DNA of 64,000 bases from an uncultured Planktomarina sp. (GCA_905182535.1 CAJJBZ010000016.1:62001-126000); one strand, 5' to 3'; positions 25,994 through 35,888 are shown, numbered from the stretch's first letter. The notes: generated from the sequence alone by a model not told the origin. Translations and numbers: made by a program.

Positions 25994-26599
25994 ATGTTTT
26001 ACCGCCCCGACGATGGTCATGGCCTACCGCATAATCCATTCAATGCCATCGTAACACCCCGTCCAATTGGCTGGATATCCACACAAGACAGCGCTGGAAA
26101 CCGCAACTTAGCGCCCTATTCATTTTTTAACGCCGTAGCCTATGTGCCACCTCAGGTCATTTTTGCCTCCACCGGAGCAAAAAACGACCAAGAGGGCACT
26201 AAAGACAGTGTTGGTAACATTCGCGAAACTGGCGTATTCTGCGTAAATATTGTGGAGTATGCCATGCGGGACGCAATGAATACTACCTCCGCTGCTTTTC
26301 CAAAAAGTGATGATGAATTTATAAAATCTGGAATGGAAGCCATAGCATGCGACACTATAGCAGGGTTTCGCGTAGCGGGAACGCCTGCCAGTTTAGAATG
26401 CAAACTAACTCAGATCATCCAACTGCCCGGTGAGGCTAATTTTGCCGTGTTTGGAGAAGTCACGGGCGTACACATGCGCGATGATTGCCTGGTGGATGGC
26501 ATATTTGACGTAACCAAATTCAGACCTCTGTCACGCTTGGGCTATAAAGATTATTCGGTGGTGGATAATATATTTTCGCTCAGCCGCCCGGATGACTAA
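25994..26599 (+). CDS. Flavin reductase family protein (FMN-binding split barrel)
   Basis: A 201-residue protein of the DIM6/NTAB-type flavin reductase group. FMN-binding motifs are NAIVTPRPIGWISTQD, NLAPYSFFNAVAYVPPQVIFAS and ETGVFCVNIV; the second half has the helix EYAMRDAMNTTSA. It differs from the RutF-like reductase at 1283 by its longer C-terminal part. GGAG lies just before the ATG. No monooxygenase gene adjoins it. The gene ends inside a terminator hairpin. Confidence 0.87.
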   Translation: MFYRPDDGHGLPHNPFNAIVTPRPIGWISTQDSAGNRNLAPYSFFNAVAYVPPQVIFASTGAKNDQEGTKDSVGNIRETGVFCVNIVEYAMRDAMNTTSAAFPKSDDEFIKSGMEAIACDTIAGFRVAGTPASLECKLTQIIQLPGEANFAVFGEVTGVHMRDDCLVDGIFDVTKFRPLSRLGYKDYSVVDNIFSLSRPDD

Positions 26600-26623
26600 T
26601 CCGAACAACTGAGCGTATTTTTT
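26577..26623 (+). terminator. Compound hairpin terminator of the flavin reductase gene
   Basis: CGCTCAG at 26577-26583, in the last codons of the gene, pairs with CTGAGCG at 26609-26615; an inner hairpin CGGAT-GACTA-ATCCG lies between them, and TATTTTTT follows. It reaches the stop of the convergent SulP gene. Confidence 0.75.
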
Positions 26624-28286
26624 AGTGCCCCGCAGCTAAAATTCCAGTCCGCACGCCATAATCTACAGCAATTTCATAATCGGGGTCATCATCGCTATCA
26701 ATGATCAAATGCCCAGCTTTGCTTAGAAGATAATGACAATCTTTGCTCAAGTGACGTAATTGTATCCGCTTGCCCGCTTCCTCATACTTTAGGGCTACGG
26801 CTTCAATTGCTTGCAAGGCAGATTGATCCGCAACCCGGCTATCAACAAAATCAACTATTACCGTATCAGGGTCCTCATTCGGTGTGAACAGTTCAGAGAA
26901 ACCCTCTGAAGAGCCGAAGAACAATGGGCCACGTATCTTATACACCTTGGTGCCATCTGCTTCTACAGCGCGGTTTGCATGGATCCGTGTGGCGTTCTGC
27001 CAAGCATAAGCCAAAGCGGACACGATCACACCAACAACAACCGCTATCGCAAGGTCTGTCATTACGGTCACGACTGTCACAAGTACAATCACAAAAGCAT
27101 CCATGAGCGGCACTTTACGCATGATTTTTAAGCTATTCCAAGCAAATGTGCCAATCACCACCATGAACATAACACCCACGAGAGCGGCTAACGGTATTTG
27201 TTCAATCCAAGACGATGCAACAACAATGAACAAAAGCAAGAACAAAGCTGCAGCAATACCTGCAAGGCGGGTGCGTCCTCCAGATTTTACATTAATCATC
27301 GATTGCCCGATCATAGCGCAACCACCCATGCCACCAAAGAAACCTGTGACAGTGTTTGCAATACCTTGAGCAATACTTTCCTGGCTCGCACCACCACGTT
27401 TGTTTGTCATATCACCCACAAGATTGAGGGTAAGTAGGCTTTCTATCAATCCAATCGCAGCAAGAATGCCTGCGTAAGGTGCTATGATAACGAGTGTGTC
27501 TAGGGAAAACGGCGCCATAGGTGTGCCATAAAGTCCAGTTCCAGTACCAAATGGGTTGTGAAAGCTAGGCAGTCCACCTTTGATACTTTCCAAATCTCCA
27601 ACGCGGGGCACATCAATTCCAAAAGCAATGACCAGAATAGCAACAATTCCGATTCCAGCTAGAGGCGCAGGGATAACCTTTGTGACTTTGGGCATCAGCC
27701 AAACTATCGCCATTGTCAGCGCCACAAGCGCTAACATTGTCATCATTGAAACGCCTGACAACCATTCACCACCGGACATTCCATGGCCCGTGTTAACAAC
27801 GGTTCCAGGGACTTTAAATTGGCTCATCTGGGCCAAGAAGATAACAATCGCCAAACCGTTTACAAAGCCTAGCATGACCGGATGTGGCACAAGGCGGATG
27901 AATTTTGCCCAACGCATGATGCCAACAAAAATCTGAATTAGTCCCATCAAAACAACAGTGGCAAACAAATATTCAACCCCATGTTGTGCTACTAAAGCCA
28001 CCATAACCACGGCCAAAGCACCCGTAGCACCAGAAATCATGCCTGGCCTGCCACCAATCAAAGCAGTGATGACGCCCACAATAAAGGCAGCATAAAGTCC
28101 TACTAAGGGATGAACCCCCGCGACAAAAGCAAAAGCAACAGCTTCCGGAACCAACGCTAGGGCCACGGTAAGGCCAGCTAAGATCTCGATACGCACACGA
28201 CCAATAGTTATTGGCTCACCGGCACTGAGATTGAAATCAGCAAAAGAGGGTCTGGCCGCTAATGCAGCCAACAAGACACGAGACAT
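26622..28286 (-). CDS. SulP family anion transporter with STAS domain
   Basis: A 554-residue inner-membrane protein. The membrane part starts IEILAGLTVALALVPEAVAFAF, the SulP signature, and includes AAFIVGVITALIGGRPGMISGATGA; around 10-12 hydrophobic segments follow, with GFFGGMGGCAMIGQSMINVKSGG in the middle. The C-terminal STAS domain (about residues 430-540) contains DTVIVDFVDSRVADQSALQAIE. Family members carry sulfate, bicarbonate or dicarboxylates. A marine organism would make bicarbonate or sulfate plausible, but sequence does not decide. Divergent from mtnP. Confidence 0.9.
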   Translation of the reverse strand: MSRVLLAALAARPSFADFNLSAGEPITIGRVRIEILAGLTVALALVPEAVAFAFVAGVHPLVGLYAAFIVGVITALIGGRPGMISGATGALAVVMVALVAQHGVEYLFATVVLMGLIQIFVGIMRWAKFIRLVPHPVMLGFVNGLAIVIFLAQMSQFKVPGTVVNTGHGMSGGEWLSGVSMMTMLALVALTMAIVWLMPKVTKVIPAPLAGIGIVAILVIAFGIDVPRVGDLESIKGGLPSFHNPFGTGTGLYGTPMAPFSLDTLVIIAPYAGILAAIGLIESLLTLNLVGDMTNKRGGASQESIAQGIANTVTGFFGGMGGCAMIGQSMINVKSGGRTRLAGIAAALFLLLFIVVASSWIEQIPLAALVGVMFMVVIGTFAWNSLKIMRKVPLMDAFVIVLVTVVTVMTDLAIAVVVGVIVSALAYAWQNATRIHANRAVEADGTKVYKIRGPLFFGSSEGFSELFTPNEDPDTVIVDFVDSRVADQSALQAIEAVALKYEEAGKRIQLRHLSKDCHYLLSKAGHLIIDSDDDPDYEIAVDYGVRTGILAAGH

Positions 28287-28449
28287 AATGGGGAACCTTT
28301 TTTAGTCGAGAATTCTATGCATTATGGCCTCATAGCATATATTTCGCTGACGTCACGGTATTCTTGCCGACAATAGGATTGTAAAACTAGTAGTGAACTA
28401 GAAAATATGAAATAATAGCTATATATTTTATATCTTGAAGGCCTTGCAG

Positions 28450-29322
28450 ATGCGTAGAACGAAAATTGGAATTATCGGTGGATCCGGACTTTATGATATT
28501 GATGGATTGCAAAACCCAACATGGCAGCGGGTTGACGGCCCTTGGGGCGCACCCTCCGATGAGATGTTGACTGGGACGCTGGACAGTGTGGAAATGGTAT
28601 TTATACCCCGTCACGGCCGCGGACATGTGCACTCTCCAAGTAGCGTGCCGTACCGCGCCAATATTGACGCTCTTAAAAGGCTGGGCGTCACAGATGTGAT
28701 CAGCGTCAGCGCCTGTGGCTCGTTTAACGAAGCCATGGCGCCAGGGCATTTTGTTATAGTAGATCAATTTATTGACCGCACCACTGCGCGTGAAAGCTCT
28801 TTCTTTGGGACAGGATGCGTTGCGCATGTGAGTATCGCCAATCCAACCTGCTCACGCCTGTCACAGGCCTGCCAAGAGGCAGCCAACATCCAAGGTATCA
28901 CTGCCCACTACGGCGGCACCTATTTGGCTATGGAGGGCCCTCAGTTCTCCACTTTAGCAGAGAGCCGTATGTACCGTGAGGTATGGGGCTGTGATGTGAT
29001 TGGTATGACCAACATGCCAGAAGCCAAATTGGCCCGTGAAGCAGAGATCTGTTACTGTTCCATTGCTATGATTACTGATTATGATAGCTGGCACCCAGAT
29101 CATGGTGAGGTAAATATTACCCAGATCATCAAAACTCTCACAAAAAATTCGACGCAAGCCAAAGGTATGCTCGCTCGAATACCAGCATTGCTGGGATCAC
29201 AGCCTGCCAATTGTCCAAATGGCTGCGACAAATCCCTCGAACATGCAATAATGACTGCTCCCGAAAAGCGCGACCAAGCCTTACTGGCTAAGTTGGACGT
29301 CATTGCAGGACGCGTACTCTGA
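28450..29322 (+). CDS. mtnP: S-methyl-5'-thioadenosine phosphorylase
   Basis: A 290-residue cytoplasmic phosphorylase that splits methylthioadenosine into adenine and methylthioribose-1-phosphate. Family signatures are IGIIGGSGLYDIDG, FIPRHGRGHVHSPSSVPYRAN (phosphate site), SACGSFNEAMAPGHFVIVDQF, YLAMEGPQFSTLAESRMYR and GMTNMPEAKLAREAEICY. An in-frame TTG at 28435 precedes ATG 28450; the latter gives the usual start. The adenine it releases is the substrate of Apt encoded 650 bases downstream, which makes mtnP-YdcF-apt a sensible salvage operon. Confidence 0.95.
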   Translation: MRRTKIGIIGGSGLYDIDGLQNPTWQRVDGPWGAPSDEMLTGTLDSVEMVFIPRHGRGHVHSPSSVPYRANIDALKRLGVTDVISVSACGSFNEAMAPGHFVIVDQFIDRTTARESSFFGTGCVAHVSIANPTCSRLSQACQEAANIQGITAHYGGTYLAMEGPQFSTLAESRMYREVWGCDVIGMTNMPEAKLAREAEICYCSIAMITDYDSWHPDHGEVNITQIIKTLTKNSTQAKGMLARIPALLGSQPANCPNGCDKSLEHAIMTAPEKRDQALLAKLDVIAGRVL

Positions 29323-29918
29323 GCGGCCGGCCGCTCTACCTGCGCGGATTACGACGTTGGGTCATCGTAGGCGCTGCATTATTTTTTGCACCATCGCTAT
29401 GGTTGCAGGGTACGACAAATTTGCTCACCATCGACGAGGTAAAGCCTGCTGATGCGGCCTTGGTGTTTGGTGCTATTGTGCGCAATGGGTTGATATCTCC
29501 CCTGCATGCCGAGCGCTTAGATGCCGCCAATGCAGTTTTTGAACTAGGTTTAGTCAAGCAAATAGTAGTTTCAAATCAGCAGCTAGCGGCAAGATCTATG
29601 CGTGACTATTTAATAAAGAAGGGTGTTCCGGCTGAGGCGATAACACTAGACGGTCGCGCAGAACGGACACCAGACACGTGTAGAGCAGAGGCAAGCAGAG
29701 CGCAGCAAAGGCGAGTGATCATGGTATCCCAGCGCTTCCACCTGCCTAGGCTCGCGTTTCAATGCAGCAACCTCGGAATTGAAGGGCAATATCTGATTGC
29801 AGACAGCACCATACGAGCACCTGAAAACTATTGGACCCTGCTTAAAGTTCGTAGCTTAAGAACCACCCGAGAAGCCGCACTAGTTTGGGCTGAAATTCTA
29901 GGCGTTTATCCAAATTAG
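29319..29918 (+). CDS. YdcF/SanA family (DUF218) protein with probable CTG start
   Basis: ElyC/SanA/YdcF-family protein of the cell envelope, function poorly known. The soluble DUF218 domain is clear: ADAALVFGAIVRNGLISPLHAERLDAA, then LDGRAERTPDTCRAEA and VSQRFHLPRLAF. The first usual-type start is TTG 29403, which would remove the N-terminal membrane anchor. Upstream in frame, codons from CTG 29319 encode LRRWVIVGAALFFAPSLWL, a good signal-anchor helix of the kind relatives have. CTG overlaps the mtnP stop as CTGA, like an ATGA junction. I therefore propose CTG as the start (199 residues), or a sequence error for ATG. Confidence 0.75.
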   Translation: MSGRPLYLRGLRRWVIVGAALFFAPSLWLQGTTNLLTIDEVKPADAALVFGAIVRNGLISPLHAERLDAANAVFELGLVKQIVVSNQQLAARSMRDYLIKKGVPAEAITLDGRAERTPDTCRAEASRAQQRRVIMVSQRFHLPRLAFQCSNLGIEGQYLIADSTIRAPENYWTLLKVRSLRTTREAALVWAEILGVYPN

Positions 29919-29975
29919 TCCATTGAGGAACCTAACCTTGAAGCATAGACAAAAAATTATCCAAACGGGGCTAAT

Positions 29976-30506
29976 ATGAAAACCGTCGAAGATTATATCC
30001 GCACAATTCCTGACTTCCCCCATGAAGGCATCATGTTTCGAGATGTCACCACATTATTTGCCGATCCGCGTGGTTTGCGCCTCGCAATTGACCAAATGCT
30101 GCACCCCTATGCAGGTGTGGCCGTGGACAAAATCATTGGGCTCGAAGCGCGCGGCTTTATCCTCGGCGGTGCGATTGCGCATCAGCTGGGTAAAGGTTTT
30201 GTGCCAATCCGCAAGCAAGGCAAGCTGCCCGGCAAGACCCTTTCACAAGCCTACACACTGGAATATGGTGAAGCCGTCATGGAATTACACGACGATGCAC
30301 TTGAACCAGGTGAAAAAGTGCTGGTTGTTGATGATTTATTAGCCACTGGTGGCACTGCTCAGGCTGGATTGATGCTACTAGAGAAGTTGGGGGCAGAAGT
30401 CGTTGGCTGCTCTTTCGTGATTGATTTAAAAGACTTGGGTGGTCGTACATTGCTGGAATCTATGGGTATGCAAGTTCACAGCATTTGCGCTTTCGCGGGC
30501 GATTAA
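29976..30506 (+). CDS. apt: Adenine phosphoribosyltransferase
   Basis: A 176-residue cytoplasmic enzyme making AMP from adenine and PRPP. It begins [25 protein letters not shown], the APT hallmark; [14 protein letters not shown] and [10 protein letters not shown] form the adenine/flexible-loop region; the PRPP-binding motif is [17 protein letters not shown]. Normal length. It completes adenine salvage begun by mtnP. Stop codons of apt and the convergent GNAT gene overlap by four bases. Confidence 0.96.
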   Translation: MKTVEDYIRTIPDFPHEGIMFRDVTTLFADPRGLRLAIDQMLHPYAGVAVDKIIGLEARGFILGGAIAHQLGKGFVPIRKQGKLPGKTLSQAYTLEYGEAVMELHDDALEPGEKVLVVDDLLATGGTAQAGLMLLEKLGAEVVGCSFVIDLKDLGGRTLLESMGMQVHSICAFAGD

Positions 30507-31090
30507 CCCGCTTCCGTTTTGCCGCGCCTATCGTGTCGGATTGCGGCGTAAAGTACATGAGTGCGCCAACGCCCAGCTATTTGTAGATAACTTTGAGCAA
30601 CACCTTCATATTTAAAACCGCAACTTTCTAATAATCCACGTGATGGCTGATTATCTGGTAAGCATGCAGCCTCAACACGACTAAGGTCCAGCTTGCGAAA
30701 CGCATGTGAAACCATACAAGTTACTGCCTCGCGCATGTAACCTTGACGACTAAAGGCTTGCCCCGTCCAATAACCCAGCGTTCCCGCCTGCGCAGGACCG
30801 CGGCGTATATTGTCAAGAGTGACGGCCCCGATCAGGGCTCTATCTGTTTTTCGGATCAAAAACAGCGGGCAGCCATTGCCGTTTTTAATGGCCTGCTGGG
30901 CCCAATAGACCCTATTTGTAAAACTCTTCCGAGTTAGATGTTCATTAGGCCAAGCCGGATCCCAAGGTGATAAAAAATCATGGCTATCACGGCGTAGCTG
31001 CACCCAATAGCGAAAATCATTGTGATGTGGTGGCCGCAAGATTAGCCGTTCAGTTTCTATAATCAGCTTTGGAGATAGCCCAAACATCAC
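30503..31090 (-). CDS. GNAT family N-acetyltransferase (RimJ/RimL type)
   Basis: A 195-residue acetyltransferase. The start [18 protein letters not shown] is the RimJ/RimL opening; [24 protein letters not shown] is the acetyl-CoA loop region, and [26 protein letters not shown] is the C-terminal signature of this branch. Such enzymes acetylate N-termini of ribosomal or other proteins. It begins within the last codons of the M16 protease gene and so is coupled to it. The same neighbour pair follows thrC in related genomes. Confidence 0.9.
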   Translation of the reverse strand: MMFGLSPKLIIETERLILRPPHHNDFRYWVQLRRDSHDFLSPWDPAWPNEHLTRKSFTNRVYWAQQAIKNGNGCPLFLIRKTDRALIGAVTLDNIRRGPAQAGTLGYWTGQAFSRQGYMREAVTCMVSHAFRKLDLSRVEAACLPDNQPSRGLLESCGFKYEGVAQSYLQIAGRWRTHVLYAAIRHDRRGKTEAG

Positions 31091-32349
31091 GCCACCAATC
31101 GGGCCTGTAATTTTTCAACTGCAGGCGCATCAGCCACTGGACCATAAAGTGCCATTGCCGCAGGTGCGCCCGAAGACATAGATCCCGCAAAATTACGCAC
31201 AGTTTCGGTGGTCACGCCATCAATCTGTGCCACAATTTCATCCAATGAGGGGATGCGATCCCAGATTGTCATCATACGCGCCAGACGTTCCGCTCGGGAC
31301 GATGGGCTTTCCAGTCCCATCAACAAACCGGCTTTCATCTGCGCTCGCGCGCGAGCGACTTCTGCCTCACTCATATCGTCCGCCGCACGCTTAAGCTCAT
31401 CCATAGTAATATTGGCCAGCTCAGCCACTTTATCACCAGATGTTCCTGAATATATCGTCATCGTACCAGTATCGCAATAAGCGCCCGCACTAGCAAAAAT
31501 TGAATAACACAGCCCACGTTTTTCCCGCACCTCCTGAAACAGCCGAGAAGACATACCACCACCGAAAGCTGTCGAAAAAATCTGTGCAGTATAAATATCT
31601 GGATTTTTATAGTTGGGGCTTTCAAAGGCTAAAGCAAAATGTGCTTGCTCTAGATCCTTAACCTGCCTAATCTCACCTCCACAAAAATTACCCTGTAAAA
31701 CTGGCGACTGATTCCGAGCGATCAAATCCCCAAAAATCTCTTCGCATTGTCGTACTAATTCATCGTGATCCACAGCACCAGCAGCTGCTAAAACCATCTG
31801 ATTTGCACTATAATTTTCTGACACAAAAGTCGAAAGATCTGGCTTTTGAAAATTGGACACCCGTTCTTCGGGCCCAAGAATTGAACGCCCCAAAGGCTGA
31901 TTGGGATAAGACACCTCTTGCAACCAGTCAAAAATAATATCGTCAGGCGTATCGAGAGCTTGGCCAATCTCTGATAAAATCACACCACGCTCAACCTCAA
32001 TTTCCGCTGGATCAAAAATCGGATTGAGTACAATGTCAGAAACGACATCCAGAGCCAAAGCTACATCATCTGCCAAAACCCGAGCGTAATAAGCGGTCAT
32101 CTCACGGCTGGTGTAAGCGTTGATATAACCACCTACATCTTCAATAGCTTCGGCAATTTGCACGGAGCTCCGGCGCAATGTTCCCTTAAAAGCCATATGC
32201 TCCAAGAAATGCGCGATCCCGTTCTGTTCAATCCGCTCGTGCCGCCCACCGGCGTTGACCCATATACCCACAGAAGCAGATTTCAGCCCTGGCATATTTT
32301 CAGTTACGATGCGAAAGCCGTTTTTCAGGCGATGGGTTTGTACGGTCAA
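31087..32349 (-). CDS. M16 family zinc metallopeptidase
   Basis: A 420-residue protein of the pitrilysin/mitochondrial-processing-peptidase family. The inverted zinc motif HFLEH is in GIAHFLEHMAFKGT, with the downstream glutamate in VERGVILSEIGQ. The C-terminal half has the R-x-YS-type motif in EVREKRGLCYSIFA, as in the MPP beta subunit. No signal peptide, so probably cytoplasmic. It overlaps thrC by four bases at its start and the GNAT gene at its end. This thrC-M16-GNAT order is usual in Rhodobacterales. The protein target is unknown. Confidence 0.93.
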   Translation of the reverse strand: MTVQTHRLKNGFRIVTENMPGLKSASVGIWVNAGGRHERIEQNGIAHFLEHMAFKGTLRRSSVQIAEAIEDVGGYINAYTSREMTAYYARVLADDVALALDVVSDIVLNPIFDPAEIEVERGVILSEIGQALDTPDDIIFDWLQEVSYPNQPLGRSILGPEERVSNFQKPDLSTFVSENYSANQMVLAAAGAVDHDELVRQCEEIFGDLIARNQSPVLQGNFCGGEIRQVKDLEQAHFALAFESPNYKNPDIYTAQIFSTAFGGGMSSRLFQEVREKRGLCYSIFASAGAYCDTGTMTIYSGTSGDKVAELANITMDELKRAADDMSEAEVARARAQMKAGLLMGLESPSSRAERLARMMTIWDRIPSLDEIVAQIDGVTTETVRNFAGSMSSGAPAAMALYGPVADAPAVEKLQARLVA

Positions 32350-33731
32350 AGGGCAATACGCTCGCGAATAAGAGATTTCATTTTTTGTAGATCATTGGGC
32401 ATTTCAGTTAAACGCTCTGGGCGGTCAAACAAATCTGAAATCCAGTCTGGTAAGACAGGTCGAATTCCCATTGCGGCCTCAACCGCATCCGGAAATTTCG
32501 CAGGATGCGCAGTGGCAAGGGTGATCATTGGGCTTGTACCCATGTGATCATGGGCCACTTTTACTCCAACGGCCGAATGCGGACAAAGAAGTTCACCAGT
32601 GGATTCAAAAATAGCCTTTATCGTAGCACTTGTAGTGTCCTCCGCGCTGGATCCACTGTCAAAATGTTTACGCAACCCTTCCAGTGCACTTTGACTAATT
32701 CCAAAGCCGCCCTGTTTCATTTCACCCATTAATTGTGTGACGGCTCCACCGTTTCGGTCATAAGCATCAAACAAAGCACGCTCAAAATTAGAGGAAATCT
32801 GAATATCCATGGAAGGAGTGATCGTTGGAAACACGGTATCCATATCATAACGGCCTGTGCTAATTGCACGATGCAATATGTCATTACGGTTAGTCGCAAT
32901 AACCAAACGATCAATCGGCAAGCCCATCCGCTTCGCTATGTAGCCAGCAAAAATATCACCAAAATTACCAGTTGGGACCGTGAACGATACTTTTCGATGT
33001 GGCGCGCCTAGAGCCGTAGCAGAGCTAAAGTAATAGACCACTTGCGCTAGGACCCGCGCCCAGTTGATCGAGTTAACCCCAGCCAATTTCACACCATCAC
33101 GAAAGCCGAAATCATTAAACATGTCTTTCAGCATTGCCTGGCAGGTATCAAATGTGCCTTCCATGGCAATAGCGTGCACGTTTGGCTCAACCGGTGTTGT
33201 CATTTGACGCCGCTGTACGTCCGATACCCGGCCATTGGGAAACAAAATAAATACATTTGCTGAATCAAGACCTTTAAATGCCTCAATCGCAGCAGACCCA
33301 GTATCACCAGAGGTAGCACCCACGATCGTGACTTGTTCGCCACGCCGTCCCAACGCCTTTTGGAAAAGTTGTCCAATCAACTGCATGGCAAAGTCTTTGA
33401 AGGCCAAAGTAGGGCCATGGAATAATTCCAACAAGTGGTGATTGGGGCCCAATTGCACCAAGGGCGCACGCGCGTCATGGCTAAATCCGGCATAGGCCTT
33501 AATGATTGCATCCATCAGTTCATTTTCAGAAAAACTATCGCCCATAAAAGGCTGCATCACTCGAAAGGCGATTTCTTCATAGGGCAATCCTGCCATGGCG
33601 GCAATGTCACCATGACTCATCTGAGAAATAGTTTCAGGCACATAAAGACCACCATCACGAGCCAAACCAGTCAGCATTGCGTCTTCAAAAGACAAAATAG
33701 GAGCATTTCCCCGAGTTGAAATATATTTCAT
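32346..33731 (-). CDS. thrC: Threonine synthase
   Basis: A 461-residue PLP enzyme converting O-phosphohomoserine to threonine. It begins MKYISTRGNAPILSFEDA, the usual start of the long (type II) class; the PLP lysine is in GPTLAFKDFAMQLIG, and the phosphate-binding loop is ATSGDTGSAAIEAF. I use ATG 33731, with AAGG upstream, rather than the longer open frame to 33782. It sits downstream of surf1 and shares the M16 overlap. With lysC in the same window it covers two steps of threonine synthesis. Confidence 0.95.
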   Translation of the reverse strand: MKYISTRGNAPILSFEDAMLTGLARDGGLYVPETISQMSHGDIAAMAGLPYEEIAFRVMQPFMGDSFSENELMDAIIKAYAGFSHDARAPLVQLGPNHHLLELFHGPTLAFKDFAMQLIGQLFQKALGRRGEQVTIVGATSGDTGSAAIEAFKGLDSANVFILFPNGRVSDVQRRQMTTPVEPNVHAIAMEGTFDTCQAMLKDMFNDFGFRDGVKLAGVNSINWARVLAQVVYYFSSATALGAPHRKVSFTVPTGNFGDIFAGYIAKRMGLPIDRLVIATNRNDILHRAISTGRYDMDTVFPTITPSMDIQISSNFERALFDAYDRNGGAVTQLMGEMKQGGFGISQSALEGLRKHFDSGSSAEDTTSATIKAIFESTGELLCPHSAVGVKVAHDHMGTSPMITLATAHPAKFPDAVEAAMGIRPVLPDWISDLFDRPERLTEMPNDLQKMKSLIRERIAL

Positions 33732-33741
33732 TGCCTTAGCC

Positions 33742-34413
33742 TTACAAATGAGTGTCACGGGATCGGTAAAGGAAATATCCACTCATTCCAAGCCAGATAA
33801 GTGCCAAGGAGAACCACGTGATTGCATAATTCATATGATCATTGGGAATATTAGCGGTCATTTTAGGCAAAGGTGTGGAAGTCTCAGTCTCAAAGCTGCT
33901 TTCACGCAATACCAGCAACACCGGCTCTGCCTTCAAATGATCGGCCAAACGGACTACATTGCGCGCAAACCAGATATTCGCAGCAAGGTCATTTTCAGGC
34001 GTGAAGCTGTCGACCTCTTGTGGCCATTGTAAGTTTCCAATCACTTGGCCAGTGCCCTGAGGCGTACTGGGCTGAGATGAACGTACGGAGGTGAAACCAC
34101 GATCGACCATGATTGTGCGACCGTCTAAAAGCTCAAATGCAGTGATTAACCTGTATCCTGCACCATAAATTTTTTGTGAGACCAGAACTCGTACCGTATT
34201 GCCAATATAGCGGCCATCGGCATGGACTGGTAGTAAGGAATGCGCCTCAGGTATGACAGATTCGGGGATATCAACGGTAGGCGCTAAGATTTTGCGTTCA
34301 ATGGCCTCGAGCACATCATTTTTCCAAACCAGACGCTGTAATTGCCAAACACCAAGGCTCAGTAAAACCGCTACCCCCAAAACTCCAAACACAACCATAC
34401 CCCAAAACCGCAT
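33742..34413 (-). CDS. SURF1 family cytochrome oxidase assembly protein
   Basis: A 223-residue inner-membrane protein that helps insert heme a into cytochrome oxidase subunit I. It has two membrane helices at the ends (VVFGVLGVAVLLSLGVWQLQRL near residue 10 and ITWFSLALIWLGMSGYFLY near residue 200) flanking a periplasmic domain with GRYIGNTVRVLV, IMVDRGFTS and the proline-rich turn. The WQLQR motif is the family mark. It follows ctaE across a hairpin and precedes thrC by 10 bases. Confidence 0.92.
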   Translation of the reverse strand: MRFWGMVVFGVLGVAVLLSLGVWQLQRLVWKNDVLEAIERKILAPTVDIPESVIPEAHSLLPVHADGRYIGNTVRVLVSQKIYGAGYRLITAFELLDGRTIMVDRGFTSVRSSQPSTPQGTGQVIGNLQWPQEVDSFTPENDLAANIWFARNVVRLADHLKAEPVLLVLRESSFETETSTPLPKMTANIPNDHMNYAITWFSLALIWLGMSGYFLYRSRDTHL

Positions 34414-34432
34414 ATCTTCCCCTTAAAACTGC

Positions 34433-34459
34433 AAAAGGGCAGCTTGCTGCCGCCCTTTG
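34433..34459 (-). terminator. Hairpin between ctaE and surf1
   Basis: On the minus strand AAAGGGCGGCAG and CTGCCCTTT form a GC-rich stem with an internal bulge, ending in TTTT, about 40 bases after the ctaE stop. It could terminate part of the cytochrome oxidase transcript or protect its 3' end before surf1. Confidence 0.6.
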
Positions 34460-34496
34460 TCAAACTTCATTTGGTAACAGTCAACAAAGCGCTGGT

Positions 34497-35300
34497 TTAT
34501 CCAGCCCAGAGATAGACAGCGGCAAACAAGAACAGCCACACCACATCCACAAAGTGCCAATACCAAGCCGCAGCTTCAAAGCCGACGTGATTCTTTGGTG
34601 TGAAATGACCCTTACCCACTCGGATCAAACAGACCGCAAGAAAGATAGTACCAATTAGTACATGCATGCCGTGGAAGCCAGTAGCCATGAAAAAATTAGC
34701 GAAGGTTACCGAGCCAGAGAATGTCCACCCATCCACTACAACCAATTCACGATATTCATATACTTGGAAAGCCGTAAAAACAGCACCAAAAATGATCGCA
34801 AGAATCAAGCCAGTACGTAAGTCTTTGCGGTTGTTGTCGTGAACCAAAGCATGGTGAGCCCAAGTCGCTGCACAGCCTGATATCAATAACAACAAAGTGT
34901 TTATAAGCGGCAATTCAAACGCGTTTATATGGTGATACTCAGGCTTTAAATACTCTGTGCCTGCATACTCATACATGGGGTACAGCTGATGTTTAAAAAA
35001 GCTCCAAAACCATGCTGCAAAAAACATAATCTCTGACATAATAAATAGAATAAAGCCGTAGCGAAGGCCTATTTGTACAACTGGTGTATGATCCCCCACA
35101 TGGCTCTCGGTTACAACTTCGCTCCACCATGCATACATAATGTACAGCACGCCAACAAAGCCTGCCAAAAACAGGTAGGGACCGCTACCGTGCATCCAAA
35201 GGATAGCGCCCGTCAGCATAAATAAAGCAGCCAATGAGCCTAAGAGCGGATTAAGCGACGGCGGTAGGATATGATAATCGTGATTCTTTTCATGTGCCAT
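34497..35300 (-). CDS. ctaE: Cytochrome c oxidase subunit III
   Basis: A 267-residue inner-membrane subunit of the aa3-type oxidase, with seven membrane helices. It opens [23 protein letters not shown] and contains the conserved helix III region [20 protein letters not shown], with the carboxylate that lies near the D-pathway, and [15 protein letters not shown] and [16 protein letters not shown] near the end. Length and motifs are standard. Follows ctaG by 18 bases. Subunit I (ctaD) is not in the window, as is common in this group. Confidence 0.97.
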   Translation of the reverse strand: MAHEKNHDYHILPPSLNPLLGSLAALFMLTGAILWMHGSGPYLFLAGFVGVLYIMYAWWSEVVTESHVGDHTPVVQIGLRYGFILFIMSEIMFFAAWFWSFFKHQLYPMYEYAGTEYLKPEYHHINAFELPLINTLLLLISGCAATWAHHALVHDNNRKDLRTGLILAIIFGAVFTAFQVYEYRELVVVDGWTFSGSVTFANFFMATGFHGMHVLIGTIFLAVCLIRVGKGHFTPKNHVGFEAAAWYWHFVDVVWLFLFAAVYLWAG

Positions 35301-35318
35301 AGTTGGGCCTCGTCGAAC

Positions 35319-35888
35319 TTAGTTTCGTTGTATGGGTGTGTCGACCTGCAACGCGGCTTGCACTACGGGCAGATCAATTTCGTAGAATGTATACGATAAA
35401 GTGATCGTATGGATATATTTACCTTCGCTGTCATCCACAATTTCTGGATCAACGTAGAAAGTAACAGGCATTTGCACCCTTTCACCAGGCATTAAAAGTT
35501 GTTCTTCAAAGCAAAAGCAATCAATCTTTGTGAAAAAACTACCGGCTTGATAAGGGGTTACGTTGTAGCTGGCAGATCCAGCAATAGGTCGGTCTGTTGG
35601 GTTATAAGCTTCATAGAAAGCCAGACCAGTTTCACCAATTTTCAGCTCCATCGTACGAGTAACAGGCTCAAAGGCCCATTCCATATCGCGCTCCACAGAG
35701 GCATCAAAACGAATATTGATTGTTTCAGCTAAAATCGTATCACTACCCAGCTCGGCTGTGTTAGTCACGCCACCGAAACCAGTCACGCGGCAGAACCAAT
35801 CATAAAAGGGAACACTTGCCCAAGCTAAACCACCCATTACCACCACAACGGCAAGTGTTTGCGATAGTGTCTTATTTTGTGGCGTCAC
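35319..35888 (-). CDS. ctaG: Cytochrome c oxidase assembly protein CtaG (Cox11)
   Basis: A 189-residue protein anchored by one N-terminal helix (TLAVVVVMGGLAWASVPFYDWFC) with a periplasmic immunoglobulin-like domain that delivers copper to the CuB site. The copper-binding CFCFEEQ motif is present at about residue 120 (KIDCFCFEEQLL), with the conserved FYDWFCRVTGFGG earlier. ATG overlaps the stop of the preceding small ORF by four bases. Confidence 0.96.
   Translation of the reverse strand: MTPQNKTLSQTLAVVVVMGGLAWASVPFYDWFCRVTGFGGVTNTAELGSDTILAETINIRFDASVERDMEWAFEPVTRTMELKIGETGLAFYEAYNPTDRPIAGSASYNVTPYQAGSFFTKIDCFCFEEQLLMPGERVQMPVTFYVDPEIVDDSEGKYIHTITLSYTFYEIDLPVVQAALQVDTPIQRN

Noticed and set aside
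28348-28355. TGACGTCA palindrome between the SulP and mtnP genes
   Set aside because: An 8-base palindrome is expected by chance in a window this size, and nothing else supports a site.
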